From NCBI RefSeq assembly GCF_017868775.1, contig NZ_CP053381.1:1240001-1304000 (forward strand): a stretch of DNA of 64,000 bases, given 5' to 3'. A program made the position numbers and the translations under genes. Of the stretch, positions 11,937-20,732 are shown one piece after another (the stretch's first letter is position 1; every line of letters starts with the position of its first letter). This DNA comes from Billgrantia sulfidoxydans (GTDB taxonomy: Bacteria; Pseudomonadota; Gammaproteobacteria; Pseudomonadales; Halomonadaceae). The notes under the pieces were generated by a model. It searched no databases. It was given only the letters and a program-made list of their open reading frames with translations, and was not told the DNA's origin.

Positions 11937-12638
11937 ATGCCCGCAGAGACGCTTCACGACTGGAATCTGAGCCCCGAGGAGGCCATCGCGCTGCAGAAGC
12001 GCATGGCCGGTCGCATCGAGCGCGAGGATCGGCTGGGGCCGGTGCGCCATATCGCCGGCGTCGACATCGGCTTCGAGCAGGGCGGCGAGATCACCCGGGC
12101 GGCGGTGGTGGTGCTGGCCTGGCCCGGCGACCCGCTTGCCGGACTGGAGATCGTGGAACAAGTGGTGCACCGCGAGCCGACCCGCATGCCCTACATTCCC
12201 GGGCTGCTCTCCTTCCGCGAGATTCCGGCGGCGCTGGAAGCCTTCGGCCAGCTTGTGACACGCCCCGAACTGGTGATGGTCGACGGCCAGGGCATCGCCC
12301 ATCCTCGGCGTCTCGGCGTCGCCTCCCACCTGGGGCTGTGGCTCGACCTGCCGACCATCGGCGTGGCCAAGTCGCGCCTGTGCGGCGTACATGACGAAGT
12401 ACCCGAGGCGCGCGGCGAGTCGACACCGCTGCGCCATCGCGGCGAGACCATCGGCGCGGTGCTGCGCACGCGGGTGGGCGTCAAGCCGCTGTTCGTCTCG
12501 CTGGGGCATCGCATCAGCCTCGAGACCTCGCTCGACTGGGTGGTGAAATGCCTGGGCCGAACCAAGCTGCCGGAGCCGACCCGGCTGGCCGATCGGCTGG
12601 CCTCCCGGCGGGGACCCTTGCCACGACCGGCGGATTGA
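11937..12638 (+). CDS. nfi: endonuclease V (deoxyinosine 3' endonuclease)
   Basis: This 233-residue repair nuclease cuts one base 3' of deoxyinosine and other damaged bases. Its diagnostic motifs are visible: D43 (GVDIG), the Y86 strand-separating wedge (PYIPGLLSFRE, with E95), and D116 with H122 (VDGQGIAHPRRLG). The length is typical. Two ribosome-site-like stretches, AGGAGG among them, precede the ATG. It is divergent from sbcDC, so this is a small DNA repair neighbourhood. Confidence 0.95.
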   Translation: MPAETLHDWNLSPEEAIALQKRMAGRIEREDRLGPVRHIAGVDIGFEQGGEITRAAVVVLAWPGDPLAGLEIVEQVVHREPTRMPYIPGLLSFREIPAALEAFGQLVTRPELVMVDGQGIAHPRRLGVASHLGLWLDLPTIGVAKSRLCGVHDEVPEARGESTPLRHRGETIGAVLRTRVGVKPLFVSLGHRISLETSLDWVVKCLGRTKLPEPTRLADRLASRRGPLPRPAD

Positions 12639-12662
12639 AGCCGCGCCCGGCATCGGCTCGGG

Positions 12663-12668
12663 TATACT
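12663..12668 (+). promoter_or_regulatory. candidate -10 box (TATACT) for the DUF1415 gene
   Basis: TATACT matches the sigma-70 -10 consensus at 5 of 6 positions, 28 bases before the ATG at 12697. No good -35 lies at 16-18 bases; TTGAAG at 12635 is 22 bases away, which is too far. Confidence 0.4.
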
Positions 12669-12696
12669 GGCTCTCCACCATCACCCGAGCCTGCCA

Positions 12697-13260
12697 ATGC
12701 CTGACTCCCTGACGCCCGCCTGCGCCGCCACCCGTGCCTGGGTGGAAGGCTTCGTCATCGCCCATAACGTTTGCCCCTTTGCCCGGCGGGAGTTCGTAAG
12801 CGATTCCATCCGTTTCGTCGAGGTAGCGGCGAACGGGTGGGAGCCAGCGCTGGAGGCGATGATCGAGGAGTGCCGCCGGCTCGACGCCACGCCCGGGATC
12901 GAGACCACGCTGATGATCTTGCGCCCGGGGCTCGAGGATTTCGACGACTATCTCGACTTCCTCGCCGTGGCCGAGGGGCTGCTGGTCGAGCAAGGCTACG
13001 AGGGGGTCTATCAGCTTGCCAGCTTTCATCCCGACTACTGCTTCGAAGGCGCGGCGGAGGACGATCCGGCCAACTTCACCAATCGCTCGCCCTGGCCCAT
13101 GCTGCACCTGCTGCGCGAAGCGGGCCTGGAGCGCGCCCTGGCCCACTATCCCGACCCCGAGGCGATTCCCGAGCGCAACATCGAGGCGATGCGCCGGCTC
13201 GGCAGTGAACGCCTGGCCGCCGCGCTGGCGGCGCTGCAAGCCAGGGTCGACAAGCGCTAG
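12697..13260 (+). CDS. DUF1415 family protein
   Basis: This 187-residue cytoplasmic protein belongs to the conserved DUF1415 family, recognised by HNVCPFARRE near residue 23 and the QLASFHPDYCFEG and NRSPWPMLHLLRE stretches in the second half. The conserved cysteines, histidine and arginines look like an active site, but no function is established that I know of. It ends tail to tail with the aldo/keto reductase, sharing the bases CTAG. Confidence 0.85.
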   Translation: MPDSLTPACAATRAWVEGFVIAHNVCPFARREFVSDSIRFVEVAANGWEPALEAMIEECRRLDATPGIETTLMILRPGLEDFDDYLDFLAVAEGLLVEQGYEGVYQLASFHPDYCFEGAAEDDPANFTNRSPWPMLHLLREAGLERALAHYPDPEAIPERNIEAMRRLGSERLAAALAALQARVDKR

Positions 13261-14144
13261 ACGATATCCAGCGGCTCCTTGCGATCCGGCGCCGGAAAGG
13301 CTTCGTCGAGCCGGGCCAAGGTAGCGTCATCGAGTTCAACCGTCAGCGCCCCGGCATTCTGTTCGACGTGCTGCGGCTGGACCGCCTTGGGAATGGCGAT
13401 GACGTCGCGCTCGCCCTCCACGGGGCGGATCGTCCAGGCCAGCAGCAGCTGAGCGGGGGTGACGCCGAGCCCGTCGGCTACTTCTCTCACCACCGGGTGG
13501 CCGAACAGATCCTGGCGCAGCTTGCCGGCCTGCGCCAGCGGGCAGTAGGCCATCAGCGGCATGCCGAGGCGCCGCATCAAGGGGCGCAGGGCGTACTCGG
13601 TGCCGCGCGAGCCCAGATGGTAGAGCACCTGGTTGACGGCGCAGTCGCTGCCGCCGGGCAGGGCGTGCAGCGTCTCGATTTCGTCCGCGTCGAAATTGGA
13701 GACGCCGAAGCGGCGAATCTTGCCCTGCTCGCGCAGCCGCTCGAACGCCTCCAGGGTCTCCTCGAGCGGAATATCACCGGGCCAATGGAGCAGGTAGAGG
13801 TCGAGGCGGTCGGTGCCGAGCCGCGTCAGGCTGCGCTCGCAGGCGGCGATGGCACTGTCGCGACCGGCGTTCCACGGATAGACCTTGGAGACCAAAAAGG
13901 CCTGGTCGCGGCGGCCGGCGAGCGCCTCGCCGACCACCTCCTCGGCGCCGCCGTCGGCATACATCTCAGCGGTGTCGATCAACGTCAGGCCCAGCTCCAG
14001 GCCGTGCTGCAGGGCCCGCACCTCGTCGCGACGAGGCGCCAGGCCCTCGCCCATGTACCAGGTGCCCTGGCCGATGGCCGGCAGGCGGATGGCGGCCTCA
14101 CTGACGGTGGCGGTCAGGGTGACATGAGGAGATTGTCGAGACAT
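13257..14144 (-). CDS. aldo/keto reductase
   Basis: This 295-residue NADPH-dependent oxidoreductase is of the AKR superfamily. The catalytic tetrad is D57, Y62 (DTAEMYADGG), K87 (VSKVYP) and H120 (LLHWPG). It falls in the branch near YeaE/DkgA-like reductases of small aldehydes and ketoacids; the true substrate is unknown. An upstream in-frame ATG at 14174 would add ten residues. I prefer 14144 because AAAGG lies 8-12 bases before it and the added residues are not typical. It is divergent from the OsmC gene, which suggests both may respond to aldehyde or oxidant stress, but that is only inference. Confidence 0.85.
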   Translation of the reverse strand: MSRQSPHVTLTATVSEAAIRLPAIGQGTWYMGEGLAPRRDEVRALQHGLELGLTLIDTAEMYADGGAEEVVGEALAGRRDQAFLVSKVYPWNAGRDSAIAACERSLTRLGTDRLDLYLLHWPGDIPLEETLEAFERLREQGKIRRFGVSNFDADEIETLHALPGGSDCAVNQVLYHLGSRGTEYALRPLMRRLGMPLMAYCPLAQAGKLRQDLFGHPVVREVADGLGVTPAQLLLAWTIRPVEGERDVIAIPKAVQPQHVEQNAGALTVELDDATLARLDEAFPAPDRKEPLDIV

Positions 14145-14291
14145 GATGGCGGCCTTTGTGGAAAAAGTTTCCATAATGTTGCGTCAAGGGGGATGGCGAA
14201 GACAAGGCCATGCGCTATGGTGAGGGAGGGCAGCGCGCAACGGCGTTGCTCTTCAATCCTATGGCCAGTTCTCTACAAGGAGTCGACCCAC

Positions 14292-14723
14292 ATGAGCATC
14301 AAGAAAACCGGTAGCGCTGTCTGGGAGGGTAGCCTGAAAGAAGGCAAGGGTCAGGTCTCGACCGAGAGTGGCACGATCAAGGATGCGCCCTACAGTTTCG
14401 GCAAGCGCTTCGAGGGCGAGCCCGGCTCCAATCCCGAGGAACTGATCGGCGCGGCGCACGCCAGCTGCTACTCCATGGCGCTGTCGATGATCATGGGCGA
14501 GGCCGGCCTGACCCCCGAGCGTATCGCCACCGAGGCGGCCGTGACCCTCGAGCAGGACGCCGGCGGCTTCAGCATCACCAGGATCCATCTCACCACCCGG
14601 GTACGCAGCCCCGGTACCGATGCCGATGCCTTCCACGGCGCGGCCGAAAAGGCCAAGGAAGGGTGCCCGGTCTCCAAGCTGTTCAAGGCCGAGATCACCC
14701 TGGACGCCGCGTTGGAAAACTGA
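14292..14723 (+). CDS. osmC: OsmC-type organic hydroperoxide peroxidase
   Basis: This 143-residue thiol peroxidase reduces organic hydroperoxides. Residue numbers match the family exactly: R39, E50 and the redox pair C59 (AAHASCYS) and C125 (KEGCPVSK). It is the OsmC rather than the Ohr subgroup, judged by the KTGSAVWEGSLKEGKG start. A clear AAGGAG site lies before the ATG. It probably acts during osmotic or oxidative stress, which suits a halophile. A strong hairpin follows the gene. Confidence 0.93.
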   Translation: MSIKKTGSAVWEGSLKEGKGQVSTESGTIKDAPYSFGKRFEGEPGSNPEELIGAAHASCYSMALSMIMGEAGLTPERIATEAAVTLEQDAGGFSITRIHLTTRVRSPGTDADAFHGAAEKAKEGCPVSKLFKAEITLDAALEN

Positions 14724-14738
14724 ATCCCCCAGCGTTGC

Positions 14739-14760
14739 GCGGCCACCCTCGGGTGGCCGC
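14739..14760 (+). terminator. hairpin between convergent osmC and amidotransferase genes
   Basis: Two perfect 10-base arms (GCGGCCACCC and GGGTGGCCGC) are separated by TC. The T run is weak on both strands, so it may act as a bidirectional or factor-assisted terminator. Confidence 0.65.
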
Positions 14761-14775
14761 ACTGGTTTCGGGCGC

Positions 14776-15454
14776 CTAGATCGCGGGCATGGCCTGGCGC
14801 GCCGCCTCGACCAGGGAGCGAACCAGACGTTGCTGGGGGCGGTTGAAGAGCAGCCACTCCGGGTGCCATTGCACGCCGATCAGGAACTCGTGCTCGCGCG
14901 ATTCGATGCCCTGGACCAGGCCATCGCGGTCGCGGGCAACGATGTCGATGCCGCGCCCGGCTTCCTGCACCGCCTGATGGTGCAGGCTGTTGATGCGGCA
15001 CCAGCTCACCTTGAGGATGCGTCGCAGCTGGGTATCGGGCGCGATGTCCACCGTCTTGCGCGGCAGAACGGTGCGCCGACGCTTGAGCCCTTCGTGAGTG
15101 GTATAGATGTCGGGGTCCAGGGTGCCGCCGAGGTGGACGTTGAGCATCTGGGCGCCGCGGCAGATCCCCAGGACCGGCTTGCCCTGCGGGATGAAGCGTT
15201 CCATCAGCTCGAGTTCGAGTTCGTCGCGCTGGGGGTCGAGGCGTACGTCGAGCTGCACCTCGCCGCCGTAGAGGTGGGCCTGGATGTCATCGCCACCGCC
15301 GATGATCAGACCGTCGAGCGCCTCGGGCAGCGGTCGGGAAGGGGGAGAGGCGAAGCGGCCGGCCGCCGTGTCGCCACACGGCGAACCAGTCGAACCACCA
15401 GGCGATGCGACTCTTGTCATCCGACGTGGTGATACCGATGAGCGGGCGCGTCAT
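14776..15454 (-). pseudogene. class I glutamine amidotransferase (peptidase C26, PuuD-like), frameshifted
   Basis: The gene encodes a gamma-glutamyl hydrolase/amidotransferase domain with the catalytic triad C98 (LGICRGAQ), H197 and E199 (VQWHPEW), but its reading frame is broken by one extra base. The start codon at 15454 overlaps the amidoligase stop (ATGA), giving MTRPLIGITTSDDKS. After about residue 38 the frame must move at a run of five G at 15341-15345 (five C on the coding strand). Removing one base restores a 225-residue protein reading LSPSRPLPEALDG across the junction. Either the gene is inactive, the run is variable, or the base is a sequencing error. It would act with the adjacent amidoligase, supplying ammonia or trimming gamma-glutamyl links. 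Confidence 0.8.
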
Positions 15455-16470
15455 GAGGGCGAGCGGACCTCCTTGATCCAGTTCCGCAGCCTGCCCACCA
15501 TGCGGGTCATGAGCGACTGCGTGTGCAGATTGACGTAGCGGCTGGCGCGTCCGTCGAGTTCCTTGCGATCGGCGGCGAGTCGCTCCACCGCCACCCAGCG
15601 ATTCCACTCCACCACGGCGCCCCAGCCGCGCTGGGACAGCTGGGCATTGGGCAAGCGGTAATGGTACGTGGGGCGTGGCTTGATCAGGTTGTTGCGGAAC
15701 AGCTCGTCCGGGTAGTCGGGGCACAGGTGGGCGAACAGCGGGTAGAGATCCAGTTCGCGGTTACGCGTGGGGTTGAAGCTGATGTAATCGGCGATCAGCG
15801 TATCGAGATCGGGGGCGTAGTCGGGGTCGAGCACCTTGAGCGCATAGTGCTTGGGGAAGGGGTTGGCGTGCGGCAGTACTTCCCGCGTGATGTCGATGTC
15901 GATCTCCTTGCGCAACCAGGCCGCCATGAGCAGGAAGGCGCGGAAATGTCGAAGGATGGCCTCGGGTTCCAGGCTGGCGGCCTCGGGGTTGAGGTGCAGG
16001 CCGAAGCCATACAGCAGGCTGGCATCGGTGCCCTTGGCGCCATGGGCGTGAAGAGCCGCGAACAGCGCGTCGAGCTCGGCGAGCTCGTTCCAGGGCACCG
16101 GTGGGCAGACGATCTCGGTCGGCACCAGGCCGGTCACGACGTCGCCGATCAGTTCGCGGGTCTTGTTGTGAAAGTCCAGCCGCATCTGGTGGCGTTGGCG
16201 CTCCCATTCGGTGTCATGGCGCGGCAATGCCTCCAGCAGCCTGGCATCGGGGTGGGCATACTGGGTGTCGAGCTCGATGACGAAGTCTCCCCAGCGGGTG
16301 GCTTCGACTCGCAGCCGATGGGGGCTGACCAGCTTCAGTTCGCCACCGAACAGGTTGCGTACCAGCTCACCGGTCTGTTGAGGGGGGAGCCCGGCAAACT
16401 CGATTTCGGCGCCAACCCGTCGGGTCCTACCCTGGACATTCAGAGGCTCGGGTGGTGATTGCGGCAGCAT
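15451..16470 (-). CDS. putative amidoligase (glutamine-synthetase-like fold, PF12224)
   Basis: This 339-residue protein resembles the bacterial amidoligase family, predicted to join amino groups to carboxylates using ATP through a glutamine-synthetase-like fold. Visible features are RRVGAEIEFAGL near residue 20 (the conserved Glu strand that binds metal), VIELDTQYAHPD, and LYGFGLHLNPEA with the conserved His. It overlaps the amidotransferase gene by four bases; such pairs are seen in other bacteria. The substrate is unknown. The same frame stays open far upstream on this strand, but that part is antisense to the MscS gene; the ATG at 16470 gives the family's length. Its ribosome site is weak (AGGATG). 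Confidence 0.8.
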   Translation of the reverse strand: MLPQSPPEPLNVQGRTRRVGAEIEFAGLPPQQTGELVRNLFGGELKLVSPHRLRVEATRWGDFVIELDTQYAHPDARLLEALPRHDTEWERQRHQMRLDFHNKTRELIGDVVTGLVPTEIVCPPVPWNELAELDALFAALHAHGAKGTDASLLYGFGLHLNPEAASLEPEAILRHFRAFLLMAAWLRKEIDIDITREVLPHANPFPKHYALKVLDPDYAPDLDTLIADYISFNPTRNRELDLYPLFAHLCPDYPDELFRNNLIKPRPTYHYRLPNAQLSQRGWGAVVEWNRWVAVERLAADRKELDGRASRYVNLHTQSLMTRMVGRLRNWIKEVRSPS

Positions 16471-16599
16471 GAAGGCATCCTGTGCGACTCGAGAGTCTGA
16501 ACGCCAGCCTAGCACAGTGCGGCGACAAGACCGCAGGGAGCACCGCTGGCCGGCTGTTGTCCCAGGCACATGGCAAACGGAACGAGGGAGTGTCGATCG

Positions 16600-18942
16600 A
16601 TGCCAGGAGCTTTTCCCCCGCGCAGTGGCGCCGCGTACTGGCGAGTGGCGATTCGCATCGGGCTGCTGCTGCTGCTGCTGCTGGCCTGGGCGGTCCCCGC
16701 GAACGCCCAACTCTCGCTCGGCGGGCTGGGGCAGGAGGAGCAGACCCAGGAGACTCCCCACGACGCCGAGACGTTTCAGCAATCGCTCGATGACGTGATC
16801 ACCACGCTGGAGGATGACGAGCGCCGTGGCGCCCTGCTCGACGAGCTGCGCGAGATTCGCCAGGTCCACGAGGGCGGCAGCGCCGAGGATTCCATTCAGC
16901 GCCAGGGGCTGCTCGGCGCCTTGGCCGAGACCTTCAGCGAGCTGGGCGACCAGGCCGAGGCCGGCGAGTCGCCGCTCGACGACTGGCGGCGCCAACTGGA
17001 GCAGGGCTGGGCGGGGCTCAGCGAGCTGGTGGTGGAGACCGGCACCGGCGAGATCGCGCGCTTCGCCGTCCACAGTGCGGTGCTGCTGGGCATCTGGGCC
17101 GGCGCGCTGGTCATTCTGGTTGCCCTGGGCAGGCTGCTGTTCGTGCGTCAGGGCTTGCCGCTCGACCTGCCGCGGGAGCCGCGCGGCTGGCTGCTGGCGC
17201 TGCACTTCCTGCGCCGCATGCTGCCCTGGGCGCTCGCCTTCGTCCTGACCATGGGGTTGGTCCAGGTACTGCCTCCCAGCCCGGGGCGCACCCTGGCCCT
17301 CATCTTCACCTACCTGGCGCTGTGCGGTCGTACCCTGTCGGTGGTCGTGGAGTGCGTGGTGTCGGTGTTCACTCGCGGGCATCGCTTCCCCGCGGTCGTG
17401 ATCCTGCAGCAGCGGGGTCTGCGCCTGCTGTTCGTGATCGGCGCGCTGATTGCGCTCGGCGATGCGCTCAATGCAGAGCGGCTCTCCTTGATCGTGGGAG
17501 AGGAACCGGCGGCGCTGGGCTCGGTGTTCGCCAACATGCTGGCAGCGCTGCTCAGCATCCGTTTCATCTTCAGGTTCAAGCGTCCGATCAAGCACTTGAT
17601 CCGTAACCGTTCCTGGCGCGTGCGCCGCGAAGGTGGCACCGCCATCGAACTGGCGCGCGTCGTCGGCGAGCTCTGGCACGTGCCGGCGTTGCTGATCGTC
17701 GTGGTCTCGTTGCTGGCGATCTTCGTCACCGTGGGGGATGTGGGGACTGCATTGGCGCGCTCGATCATCTCGGCGGCGCTGCTGGTGTCGACCCTGGTGG
17801 TCACCGGCCTGATCCAGCGCCACAGCGAGCGACGCAGCCGGCGCCGCCGCATCAGCGAGTACCGTCGCCGCCTCGAGCGCGTCGGCTATGCGCTCTCTCA
17901 TATGGTGGCGTGGATCGTCTTTGCCGAGCTGTCGCTGCAGGTGTGGGGCGGCTCGCTGTTCGGCCTGGGCCGCGAGGGCGTGGCCGGGGTGCGTATCGGC
18001 CAGGCCCTGCTGGCGCTGGGCTTCACCGTGCTGCTGGCCTGGCTGGCGTGGATCTTCGCCGATACCGCCATCCAGCGTGCGCTGGTCTCTTCCGCCCGTT
18101 CGCGGGGACGGCGCGTCAACCAGGCCCGCGCCCAGACCATCACGCCGATGATCCGCAACGTGATATTCGCCACCATCGTGCTGATCGCCGCCATCGTCGG
18201 GTTGGCCAACCTGGGGGTCAACGTCACGCCGCTGCTGGCCGGTGCCGGCGTCATCGGTCTGGCCGTGGGCTTCGGCGCCCAGACCCTGGTGCAGGACCTG
18301 ATCACCGGTATCTTCATCATCGTCGAGGATTCGCTGGCGGTGGACGACTTCGTCCAGATCAACGGTCACATGGGTACGGTCGAGGGGCTGACCCTGCGCA
18401 CGGTGCGCCTGCGCGACCTGGACGGCATCCTGCACATCATTACCTTCAGCGCCATCCAGTCGATCCACAACATGTCGCGGCACTTCGGTATCGCGCTGAT
18501 GCGCATCCGCATACCGCACACCATGAAGATCGACGATGCCATCTCCTTGATGCAGGAGACCGCGCAAGAGCTGCGCCAGGATCCGATGATGCGACATTAC
18601 ATCTGGTCGCCGCTGGAGATGCAGGGCGTCGACCGTTTCGACGAAGGCGCCGCCGTGCTGCGCATGCGTTTTCGCACCGCGCCGGTCATGCAATGGGACG
18701 TGGCGCGTGCCTTCAACCTGCTGCTCAAACAGCGCATGGAACAGCAGGGCTTGGACCTCGGCATGCCGCGCCTGAGCGTGAGCATGGAGGGCCAGCCTGG
18801 CGATGCCATGGCAAACGGGGAACCGGAAGGCGGCGATACGGCGCCCCCACGCGATGCCAAGGGGCGAGCACCGGGGGAAGCCGGCATCGCCGATCCCGAA
18901 GGCGCGACCAACCCGCAGCGAGCCTCGCCGGACTCCTCGTGA
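16600..18942 (+). CDS. large MscS-family mechanosensitive channel (YbiO-like)
   Basis: This 780-residue inner-membrane channel releases solutes on hypo-osmotic shock. The start at 16600 follows GAGGGAG and yields a clear Sec signal peptide (Leu-rich core, cut near AVPANA-QLS). A periplasmic helical domain of about 120 residues follows, then roughly ten membrane helices. The MscS pore helix and beta domain (GLAVGFGAQTLVQDLITG, then EDSLAVDDFVQING) begin near residue 554. The C-terminal tail is rich in Gly, Pro and charged residues. Size and layout resemble YbiO rather than the 286-residue MscS. An alternative ATG at 16570 has no ribosome site. Confidence 0.88.
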   Translation: MPGAFPPRSGAAYWRVAIRIGLLLLLLLAWAVPANAQLSLGGLGQEEQTQETPHDAETFQQSLDDVITTLEDDERRGALLDELREIRQVHEGGSAEDSIQRQGLLGALAETFSELGDQAEAGESPLDDWRRQLEQGWAGLSELVVETGTGEIARFAVHSAVLLGIWAGALVILVALGRLLFVRQGLPLDLPREPRGWLLALHFLRRMLPWALAFVLTMGLVQVLPPSPGRTLALIFTYLALCGRTLSVVVECVVSVFTRGHRFPAVVILQQRGLRLLFVIGALIALGDALNAERLSLIVGEEPAALGSVFANMLAALLSIRFIFRFKRPIKHLIRNRSWRVRREGGTAIELARVVGELWHVPALLIVVVSLLAIFVTVGDVGTALARSIISAALLVSTLVVTGLIQRHSERRSRRRRISEYRRRLERVGYALSHMVAWIVFAELSLQVWGGSLFGLGREGVAGVRIGQALLALGFTVLLAWLAWIFADTAIQRALVSSARSRGRRVNQARAQTITPMIRNVIFATIVLIAAIVGLANLGVNVTPLLAGAGVIGLAVGFGAQTLVQDLITGIFIIVEDSLAVDDFVQINGHMGTVEGLTLRTVRLRDLDGILHIITFSAIQSIHNMSRHFGIALMRIRIPHTMKIDDAISLMQETAQELRQDPMMRHYIWSPLEMQGVDRFDEGAAVLRMRFRTAPVMQWDVARAFNLLLKQRMEQQGLDLGMPRLSVSMEGQPGDAMANGEPEGGDTAPPRDAKGRAPGEAGIADPEGATNPQRASPDSS

Positions 18943-19067
18943 ACAGCGGCGCGAAGGCGCGTGTCGTTGCCCGAAGCCGGTCCGAGATGGAAAGCAGGGC
19001 GGCATTGCCCGTACTATGAAAATTACTTGGTCCGTCAATGGCCTCCGGTACAAGGAGCTGCGCCGAC

Positions 19068-20576
19068 GTGATTACCGTCGAACGCAAGGATAGCTTCCAT
19101 CTCAAGGTCTCCCGCGTGCTGCAGGAGGAGACCTCGCATCGGCTGGATCTCTTCCTGTTCGTACCTGGAGAGCTCGGTCTCAACGAACATGTCATCTCCG
19201 AGGATGCGTTCTACTACAGTGCGATCCACGTCAAGCGGACCTATTACAGCGACAAGCACCACCTGCCGCTGGTGCTCAGCCGCCTGGCCAGCCGCGGCCG
19301 GCTGAGCAGCGAGCAGTACCGCCTGAGCCTGAGCCTTTATGCCTATCAGTATGTGGTGGCCCTCGAGCGGGCGACGCAGTCGCTGCTGGATACCGCCAGG
19401 CGCGTACAGCAGGCCGAGCGCCATGCCGAAACGGCCGAGCGAGGCGAGGCGCCGGGTGGCGAGACGAATGGCGCCGGCGGCGGCGAGACGCAGGAACGCA
19501 TCGTGGCGGCCGGCTTGCAGGAGCGCCTCGAGGAGCTGTGCGAACTGGCCCAGGGCATCCTGCGGCGCCTGCGCCGCAACCAGCCGAGCGAGGAGAGCCT
19601 GCACAAGTACTACGCCAATATCGACAACTACCTGTCGTGGTTCACCGAGCAGCGCCTGCTGGCGCTGGTCGCCCACTTGCCGCGGGGGCGCGACTACCGC
19701 ACCATTCGCGAGCGCCTGCTGGAGATCGGCCAGGCCGAGGCCGCTCACCGCGAGCTGGCCGAATACAACGCCAGCCGCGTCGTGCGCGACCCCACGCGCA
19801 TGTCCAACAAGATGCGCCTGCTGCGGCGGCTCATCGAGTACCCGGTCACCCTCAAGCAGCAGAGCCAGGAGCTGGGCGGCGCGGAGCAGAAGGCGGTCAA
19901 GGGGTTGGCCACCGGCGTGGTGATGATCTTCGTCTCGCTGGGGCTGCTGCAGGCCCGCGACACCGTGGGCAACGTCACTGCCCTGTTCGTGCTGGCCATG
20001 GCGGTACTGTACGCCATGCGCGAGGTGTTCAAGGACGACCTGCGCAACACCCTGTGGCGCTGGTTGCGCAAGGGGCGCCCCAAGTGGCGGCGCCAATACT
20101 TCGATGCGACCAGCAACGAGCTGGTGGGGCGCCAGCTCGAGTGGTTCGACTACAAGCGTTTCGGCAAGCTCGACGAGCAGATCCAGCGGGTGCGCATGCG
20201 CAACGTGGCTCAGCGCGAGGAGGTGGTGCTGCACTACCGTTCCAGCTCGCGCATGTCGCCGACGCGCTTTCTCAGCGGTTACGAGAAGACCCGCGAGACC
20301 GTCTCGCTCGACCTGTCGCAGCTGACCCGGCTGATGGACAAGGGCAGCCACCGCGTCTATCGCCTCAAGGACGGTCAGGTCACCCGGGAGTCGGTGGAGA
20401 AGCGACACCTGCTCAACCTGGTGATACGCGAGGAGGGCGCCAATGCCGAACCCCTGCTGCAGCGCTGGAAGATCGTCATGAGCCGTTCGCGGGTCGTCGA
20501 CGTGGTCAAGGTGCACCAGGAGGGAGGCAAGCCCGGGGAGCAGGACGATGCTCAGGTTGAGCCTCATGTCGTGTAA
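19068..20576 (+). CDS. unrecognised membrane-anchored protein with two central helices
   Basis: I do not recognise this 502-residue protein. It is mostly soluble and rich in Arg, Glu and Leu, with helical stretches around residues 90-240 that include a low-complexity Ala/Gly/Glu insert near 120-150. Two adjacent membrane helices lie at about residues 278-320 (GVVMIFVSLGLLQ and VTALFVLAMAVLYAM). A basic region and a beta-rich C-terminal half follow, so both ends are probably cytoplasmic. GTG at 19068 is preferred because AAGGAG precedes it by 10 bases; an ATG at 19038 lacks a site. It stands 125 bases after the MscS gene on the same strand. The base composition matches its neighbours. Confidence 0.75.
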   Translation: MITVERKDSFHLKVSRVLQEETSHRLDLFLFVPGELGLNEHVISEDAFYYSAIHVKRTYYSDKHHLPLVLSRLASRGRLSSEQYRLSLSLYAYQYVVALERATQSLLDTARRVQQAERHAETAERGEAPGGETNGAGGGETQERIVAAGLQERLEELCELAQGILRRLRRNQPSEESLHKYYANIDNYLSWFTEQRLLALVAHLPRGRDYRTIRERLLEIGQAEAAHRELAEYNASRVVRDPTRMSNKMRLLRRLIEYPVTLKQQSQELGGAEQKAVKGLATGVVMIFVSLGLLQARDTVGNVTALFVLAMAVLYAMREVFKDDLRNTLWRWLRKGRPKWRRQYFDATSNELVGRQLEWFDYKRFGKLDEQIQRVRMRNVAQREEVVLHYRSSSRMSPTRFLSGYEKTRETVSLDLSQLTRLMDKGSHRVYRLKDGQVTRESVEKRHLLNLVIREEGANAEPLLQRWKIVMSRSRVVDVVKVHQEGGKPGEQDDAQVEPHVV

Positions 20577-20732
20577 CGCGATATGACTTCGACATTGTTC
20601 CAGGTCAAGTCGAAGCCAAGGCCGGTTTGCTAGTGTCAAGGGGTGCGGCGAATTGTGACACTCGCCAAGTCGAACTAGATTTCAAGTTAGGTCGGCCTCA
20701 ACCCTGATCGCTCCCTTTACGGAGGTGCTGCC

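Noticed and set aside
16669..16683. CTG repeat run that could look like a simple-sequence tract
   Set aside because: It encodes the poly-Leu core of the MscS-like signal peptide and is explained by that.
16471..19053. A very long open frame on the minus strand that continues the amidoligase frame upstream for over 860 codons
   Set aside because: It is antisense to the MscS gene, is rich in His, Gln and Arg as expected of a GC-rich shadow frame, and has no recognisable domain. Only the last 339 codons match a family.
20586..20615. Inverted repeat CTTCGAC/GTCGAAG between the unknown membrane gene and the CBS-BON gene
   Set aside because: Seven-base arms with a 15-base loop and no T run; within what chance gives in GC-rich sequence.
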